Source: Candidatus Peribacteraceae bacterium (GTDB taxonomy: Bacteria > Patescibacteriota > Gracilibacteria > Peribacterales > Peribacteraceae). From it: a DNA stretch of 32,344 bases. The stretch is taken from NCBI GenBank assembly GCA_028711445.1, contig JAQTSD010000017.1, forward strand, positions 1 to 32,344, in the 5' to 3' direction. Position numbers and translations under genes: made by a program. Positions 28,361 to 32,344 of the stretch are shown here, in pieces (position 1 is the stretch's first letter; the number at the start of each line of letters is the position of its first letter). The notes beneath the pieces were generated by a model. The model was not told the DNA's origin. It saw only the letters and a program-made list of their open reading frames with translations, and did no database searches.

Positions 28361-29590
28361 ATGTCGGACACACTGCGTTCCCTCTTCAGCGGCTCCAAGA
28401 GCAGCTCCGGTTCTTCCCAAGACCCCGCATCCTCCCGTCTTACGCAGGAGGTGCGCCCGGATATGTCGCCCGGCGCGGACATCCGCGTACTGGGTACCGG
28501 CGGTGGCGGTGCCAATGCGGTCAAGCGCATGGTGGAGTCGAAGATTGCAGGAGTGGAGTTCGTTGCCGTGAACACGGATATCCAGGCGCTCTACCACAAT
28601 CCTGCGTCGAAGAAGATCACGATCGGCCGCGGCACTACGCGCGGACTCGGAGCCGGATCCAATCCGGAGATCGGCAAGAAGGCGGCGGAGGAGAGCAGCG
28701 AGGAGATCAAGGCGGCACTTGATGGAACGGATATGCTCTTCATCACGGCGGGACTCGGCGGCGGCACGGGCAGTGGCAGCGCGCCGGTGATCGCGGAGCT
28801 CGCTCGCAGCATGGGCATCCTCACGGTAGCGGTCGTCACCAAACCGTTCTCCTTCGAAGGACTCAAGCGCAAGCGGCAGGCGGATGAGGCTATCGAGAAC
28901 CTTCGCGGCAAAGTCGATACATTGATCACGATTCCGAATGACAAGATCCTTTCTCTTATCGACAAAACCACGCCTCTTACGGAAGCTTTCCAGGTTGTCG
29001 ATGAGGTGCTCCAGCATGCCATTGAGGGTATCTCTACTCTCATTACTGTTCATGGACTCGTGAACGTGGACTTCGCAGACGTAAAATTCATCATGCAGGA
29101 TGCTGGTACCGCTCTCATGGGCATCGGGTACGGCACTGGTGATAGTCGGGCGGCCGAGGCAGCGCGTGCGGCGGTGGATAGCCCGCTCCTCGAACTTTCC
29201 ATTAACGGGGCAAAGGGCGTGCTCTTCAATATCACGGGCGGCAACGACCTTTCCATGTTTGAGGTGGACGAGGCGGCACGCATCATCACCGAGGCGGCCG
29301 ATCCGGAAGCGAACATCATCTTTGGCGCCGTCATCGACGAGGCATACACCGGACAGGTGAAGTGCACCGTCATCGCGACGGGTTTTGAAGTGGAGTCGGA
29401 TTCGCGCCTCCCCACGATCGGGGCGTCGGCGCTGCGCGGCGTGCGCGGGCGTCTCACGGAGGAGCAGAAGGCGACAATCGAGGGGCAGAAGAAAGAGCGC
29501 CCATCCTTCGAGGCACGCTCGACGTCGTTGGATCTCAACGAAGAAGAGCTCGAGGTTCCCGCCTTCATGCGCAAGCCGATCAGTAAATAG
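28361..29590 (+). CDS. ftsZ: Cell division protein FtsZ
   Basis: The 409-residue tubulin-like GTPase forms the cytokinetic ring. Residues 1-38 are a Ser-rich N-terminal extension. The fold starts at IRVLGTGGGGANAVKRM; the tubulin signature GGGTGSGS is at 133-140, and the T7 catalytic loop is in VNVDFADVKFIM. The C-terminal linker is short (about 30 residues) and ends in the conserved peptide LEVPAFMRKPISK, which binds FtsA and other partners. All essential residues appear intact. It is cotranscribed with ftsA. Codons are GC-rich at third positions, suggesting high expression. No terminator with U-tract follows; a repeat hairpin lies at 29639. Confidence 0.97.
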   Translation: MSDTLRSLFSGSKSSSGSSQDPASSRLTQEVRPDMSPGADIRVLGTGGGGANAVKRMVESKIAGVEFVAVNTDIQALYHNPASKKITIGRGTTRGLGAGSNPEIGKKAAEESSEEIKAALDGTDMLFITAGLGGGTGSGSAPVIAELARSMGILTVAVVTKPFSFEGLKRKRQADEAIENLRGKVDTLITIPNDKILSLIDKTTPLTEAFQVVDEVLQHAIEGISTLITVHGLVNVDFADVKFIMQDAGTALMGIGYGTGDSRAAEAARAAVDSPLLELSINGAKGVLFNITGGNDLSMFEVDEAARIITEAADPEANIIFGAVIDEAYTGQVKCTVIATGFEVESDSRLPTIGASALRGVRGRLTEEQKATIEGQKKERPSFEARSTSLDLNEEELEVPAFMRKPISK

Positions 29591-29638
29591 GACTTCGATG
29601 GTGTTCGGCATTCTTTTTACATCTTCAAGCGGTGTCAC

Positions 29639-29675
29639 CGCGTGTCTATGGTTCGACTACGCTCACCATGACGCG
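29639..29675. repeat. Intergenic hairpin repeat between ftsZ and dut
   Basis: CGCGT (29639-29643) and ATGGT (29648-29652) pair with ACCAT (29665-29669) and ACGCG (29671-29675). The loop TTCGACTACGCTC is the core of the dispersed repeat also seen near 13509 and 21712. It could serve both convergent genes as a 3'-end hairpin. Confidence 0.6.
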
Positions 29676-30110
29676 TTAATCTCCCGTTGACCCGAACCCC
29701 CCCCGCGTCTTGGCCCCGTGGCCGTCGACTTCCTGCCACGCGGCTTGTTCGACCTTCACGAAGAGCCCCTGGGCGATGCGCTCGCCACGCTCGACAGTTA
29801 CGGGATGATCGGTGACATTCTGGACCTGCACGAAGATCTCATCCTCGGGTCCGTGGTAGTCGCAGTCGATCACGCCGATGGAGTGCGGGCAGACGAGCCC
29901 TTTCTTCCGTGGGAGGGAGGAGCGGGGGAAGATGAGCAGGGCATAACCCTCCGGCACCTTCACGATGACATTCCCCGGCACGAGGCCGATGGCCTTCGGA
30001 TCGATAATAGTTGTTTCCCGTGTAATCAGATCAAATCCCACGGCGCCCTTGGTGGCGTAGCTGGGCAGCGGCAGGGAAGTGTCGACGCGCTGGATGGAAA
30101 CAGAAAGCAT
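29676..30110 (-). CDS. dut: dUTP pyrophosphatase
   Basis: The 144-residue trimeric enzyme hydrolyses dUTP to dUMP, keeping uracil out of DNA and supplying dUMP for thymidylate. All five trimeric dUTPase motifs are seen: AVGFDL, PRSSLPRKKGL, GVIDCDYHGPEDE, ERGERIAQGLF and the C-terminal arm RGGFGSTG. In motif 3 the usual DYRGE is DYHGPEDE, a slight extension. It lies 44 bp after the large unknown gene on the same strand and may be cotranscribed with it. No Shine-Dalgarno sequence is present. Confidence 0.94.
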   Translation of the reverse strand: MLSVSIQRVDTSLPLPSYATKGAVGFDLITRETTIIDPKAIGLVPGNVIVKVPEGYALLIFPRSSLPRKKGLVCPHSIGVIDCDYHGPEDEIFVQVQNVTDHPVTVERGERIAQGLFVKVEQAAWQEVDGHGAKTRGGFGSTGD

Positions 30111-30154
30111 GGCCGTATCATCCGCGGGGAGGACGCGGTGCGCAACCGCCTTCG

Positions 30155-32344
30155 TCAGATGTGGTCGCCGATGGCATCGACGATGTTTCTCTCGGTCAAA
30201 TCATCCGATTCCCCCTTGAGCTTGCCTTTCAATTCGATGAGTGCGGTGCTGAATACCGTCGGATCAGTCATGATTGCTCTTGTAAGTTCTGTTTCGAGTT
30301 TCTCTGTGATACCCCAGATAGTTTCCATCTGATTTTTTTCGGTATAGCGATCGTGTCCTCTTTCTTGACCCAAGTATTGCCTGCGTTTTGCCTCATCGAG
30401 AGTGGGAAGAAGATTCGTTCCGCCGACGTTCATGTAACGGGAAACGACATTGAAGGCGAGCTCGTTGAGAGGGTCGCGATAGTGCTTCGGCGTGAAATTT
30501 TCATTCGAAGGCATCGTTTCGTTCTCGATGGAGTGCCAGCTCAGCGTCGGACGGTTCTTGTTGTCCTTGTTCGCTGCCGACGTGAGCACGTTGTCGTAGT
30601 GCACATAACAGAGCAGCTTCTTGGCGAGCATTTGTGCTTCGTAAAGCGTCAATGGCTGTTGTCCTCTCCTGCGTCGGATGTCCGCGATGATTGCATACGT
30701 CTTGAAGAGACTGCCGAATCCGCAGTAGCCGTTCTTGCGCCCTTCCGGCGTGAGGCGTTGCTTCTGTCCCGTCTGTGGTGCCATGAATTCATCGAGGTAG
30801 CCCGCGGTGATCATGGTCATGAGTGTGGGGATATCTTCGTGGTCGATGGCGTCTCCTGCACGTGAGAGCAGTTTGGACGCACGCTGGCGAGCCTTCTCGT
30901 CGGACGAGATGACCGTCATGAGCCAGACGGTTGCCTTCACTCCGGGATAGAAACTGTTTTCTCCCTCCGTGATACGATTGGCGATGACCTTCAGCTCGCG
31001 GATGGTGTTGTGTTGCTTCTCGAAATAATCGATGAAAGGGAAGACGGTCGCGCCGAGTTCCGCGATGAGGTTCGTGAGCCGGTCGTGCGGCAACAGCCCC
31101 TCCGCGATGCCGCGGATCAGGAAGTAAAACTTGTCTTCCATGCGCATCTTTCCGTAGGTCATGGCGTAGTGCAGGTACTTCTCATAGGAATGCGGATGTA
31201 CGCGATCGGGCAGCAGTCCTCTCTTGTCGCCCCTCTTCCATTCGCACCAAGTCTTGAGCTGATACTCGAGCTCACGAGACATTTCTCCCGTGCTCGAGAG
31301 CCAGTTCGCGCGGGTGTGGAAATCCTCCCGTCCGTTCTTGAAACCGGTGTTGTTTGCTGAGGACCACCTCACCCACTCCTCTTTGTCGTCCCAGATGTCC
31401 GACATGATCTTCTGGAACCATTCGTAGCGGATATCACCGTTCGCCATGCATGCCTCGACAGGCATCTTGAAGCGCGAATGGCGGTTTAAGCACCTGAGAA
31501 ACCCCTCGTCGGACCAGACCATGCGTCCACGTTTCGTGAGCAGGTTGAGGGTTGCTTTGATGCGATCGGAATCGCTGTAGATCTTCTTGAAGGAGTCGAG
31601 AAGTTCGAGGGAGTCCACGTTCTCGAGCGCCTTCTCCCACTGGCTGACCTCTTCGAGTTCTGAGGTCTGCTCGCGGCGGTAGTACTCGTGCTTGAGACGG
31701 CCGAGGTATGGGACGCCGGTGGGGATGATCTTCATGATCTTGCTGCCCAATTTGTTGCGAGCTCGTTCGCTGCGGCGCTTCCACATGCGCAGGAAGTCCT
31801 CCTTGCCGTCTTTGACCATCGACCAGATATCGAGGAGGCTCACCCATGTGATCTCCGTCGTAAACCAGTACCAGAACGTCTCTTCCTCAGGGGCATGCAT
31901 GGGTGTTTCGCGCTGTTCGCGGATGAATTTTTTGACGGCATTCGCGAGTTCGTTCACGGCGCCCTTAAGTTGCTTCACTCTCTCGAGCGTCGCTTCATCG
32001 TCCGATGTGGTTCCCTTGAGGCTTTCGTACTCGGTGCGCAAACCGCGTTGCTGGATCGTTGCATTGAGTTCTGCATAGAGGCCTCTGAATTCCGGCACAT
32101 CCTTCAGCGCTTCGATGTTCGTCAACTTCTCGTCGATGCAATCCAATTCATACGAGATGTTGATTGTTCGATCGCTTTCTTCACCCCCTTCTCTTTCGCT
32201 TTCACCTTCTGCTTCGTCTCCTTCCAGCGCGAATGTCCGCTCAAGGCGCTTGCGCGTCTCCTTCCGGACGGCCACTGTCGCCTCGACCTGCGTGAGCTGC
32301 CGGTCGAACGCAGAAAAGACCCGGCGCTCCGCTTCGGTGAATCC
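30155..32344 (-). CDS. Large helical protein of unknown function (5' end beyond window)
   Basis: The frame is open from the right edge to the stop at 30155, giving at least 729 residues. A GTG at 32275 could start it, but the 23 codons beyond it read as natural coding (TEAERRVFSAFDRQLTQVEA), so the true start is probably outside the window. The sequence is almost entirely helical and charged, with likely coiled-coil at about residues 50-150 from the GTG. A hydrophobic segment (TFWYWFTTEITWVSLLDIW) is too polar for a certain membrane span. There is no Walker or nuclease motif. A C-terminal segment (KTYAIIADIRRRRGQQPLTLYEAQMLAKKLLCYVHYDNV) is rich in Arg/Lys. I recognise no family. Confidence 0.75.
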   Translation of the reverse strand, partial: GFTEAERRVFSAFDRQLTQVEATVAVRKETRKRLERTFALEGDEAEGESEREGGEESDRTINISYELDCIDEKLTNIEALKDVPEFRGLYAELNATIQQRGLRTEYESLKGTTSDDEATLERVKQLKGAVNELANAVKKFIREQRETPMHAPEEETFWYWFTTEITWVSLLDIWSMVKDGKEDFLRMWKRRSERARNKLGSKIMKIIPTGVPYLGRLKHEYYRREQTSELEEVSQWEKALENVDSLELLDSFKKIYSDSDRIKATLNLLTKRGRMVWSDEGFLRCLNRHSRFKMPVEACMANGDIRYEWFQKIMSDIWDDKEEWVRWSSANNTGFKNGREDFHTRANWLSSTGEMSRELEYQLKTWCEWKRGDKRGLLPDRVHPHSYEKYLHYAMTYGKMRMEDKFYFLIRGIAEGLLPHDRLTNLIAELGATVFPFIDYFEKQHNTIRELKVIANRITEGENSFYPGVKATVWLMTVISSDEKARQRASKLLSRAGDAIDHEDIPTLMTMITAGYLDEFMAPQTGQKQRLTPEGRKNGYCGFGSLFKTYAIIADIRRRRGQQPLTLYEAQMLAKKLLCYVHYDNVLTSAANKDNKNRPTLSWHSIENETMPSNENFTPKHYRDPLNELAFNVVSRYMNVGGTNLLPTLDEAKRRQYLGQERGHDRYTEKNQMETIWGITEKLETELTRAIMTDPTVFSTALIELKGKLKGESDDLTERNIVDAIGDHI

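Noticed and set aside
1-32344. CRISPR array or cas genes
   Set aside because: No regularly spaced direct repeats were seen; the repeats present are isolated intergenic hairpins.

Overview
The window looks like a compact, GC-moderate bacterial chromosome segment, most likely from the Candidate Phyla Radiation (Patescibacteria), possibly the Peregrinibacteria/Peribacteria group. This is inference from gene content: a MurL/MurD pair, a stand-alone 5'-3' exonuclease in place of a full PolA, small VirB2-like pilins, short intergenic gaps and many exported proteins of unknown family. TGA is a normal stop here (murL, ruvC, ftsA), so the UGA-glycine groups (Gracilibacteria, SR1) are excluded. The genes found do not fix the lineage.

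Layout, left to right. 1-1635: 5' part of murD and complete murL (minus). 1702-3059: tRNA-Leu and a serine-rich surface protein with an LPGSG sorting-like tail. 3315-8518: binding-protein-like protein, class II aldolase with a strong terminator, glutamate dehydrogenase, thioredoxin reductase, EamA-type transporter. 8603-11361: ribosomal protein L33, NUDIX hydrolase-recF, two tandem structured small RNAs with their own promoters and terminators, and ruvC on the other strand. 11454-13430: unknown exported proteins and tRNA-Ile. 13431-17064: a repeat-rich junction and then a visibly AT-rich foreign island with a K+-channel-like membrane protein and two proteins carrying HEPN-type RNxxxH motifs. 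17083-20714: asparaginase-like protein, prs, PRC-barrel protein, two tandem pilins and a membrane protein. 20842-25576: truB, a TMTC-like membrane TPR protein, tRNA-Lys, and a GlgA C-terminal half with a small helical-repeat protein. 25800-32344: 5'-3' exonuclease, ftsA-ftsZ, dut and a large unknown protein running off the right edge.

Three things stand out. First, the tandem small RNAs (10515-10867) share a 22-nt identical block and a common fold with compensatory changes, which suggests a conserved RNA of unknown function. Second, the channel + HEPN + HEPN cassette (13676-16829) has the look of an undescribed defence or stress-abortive system: a membrane effector next to two putative RNases, AT-rich and beside a tRNA gene. 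Third, many genes have a sigma70-type -10 box only 6-10 nt before the ATG and no Shine-Dalgarno sequence, so leaderless transcription appears to be the rule here. The island's first gene has the same arrangement, with a perfect TATAAT.

Functionally the window mixes cell wall and division (murD, murL, ftsA, ftsZ), DNA repair (recF, ruvC, exonuclease, dut), translation (three tRNAs, L33, truB), central metabolism (fba, gdhA, prs) and cell-surface genes. All identifications were made by reading motifs; no database search was run.
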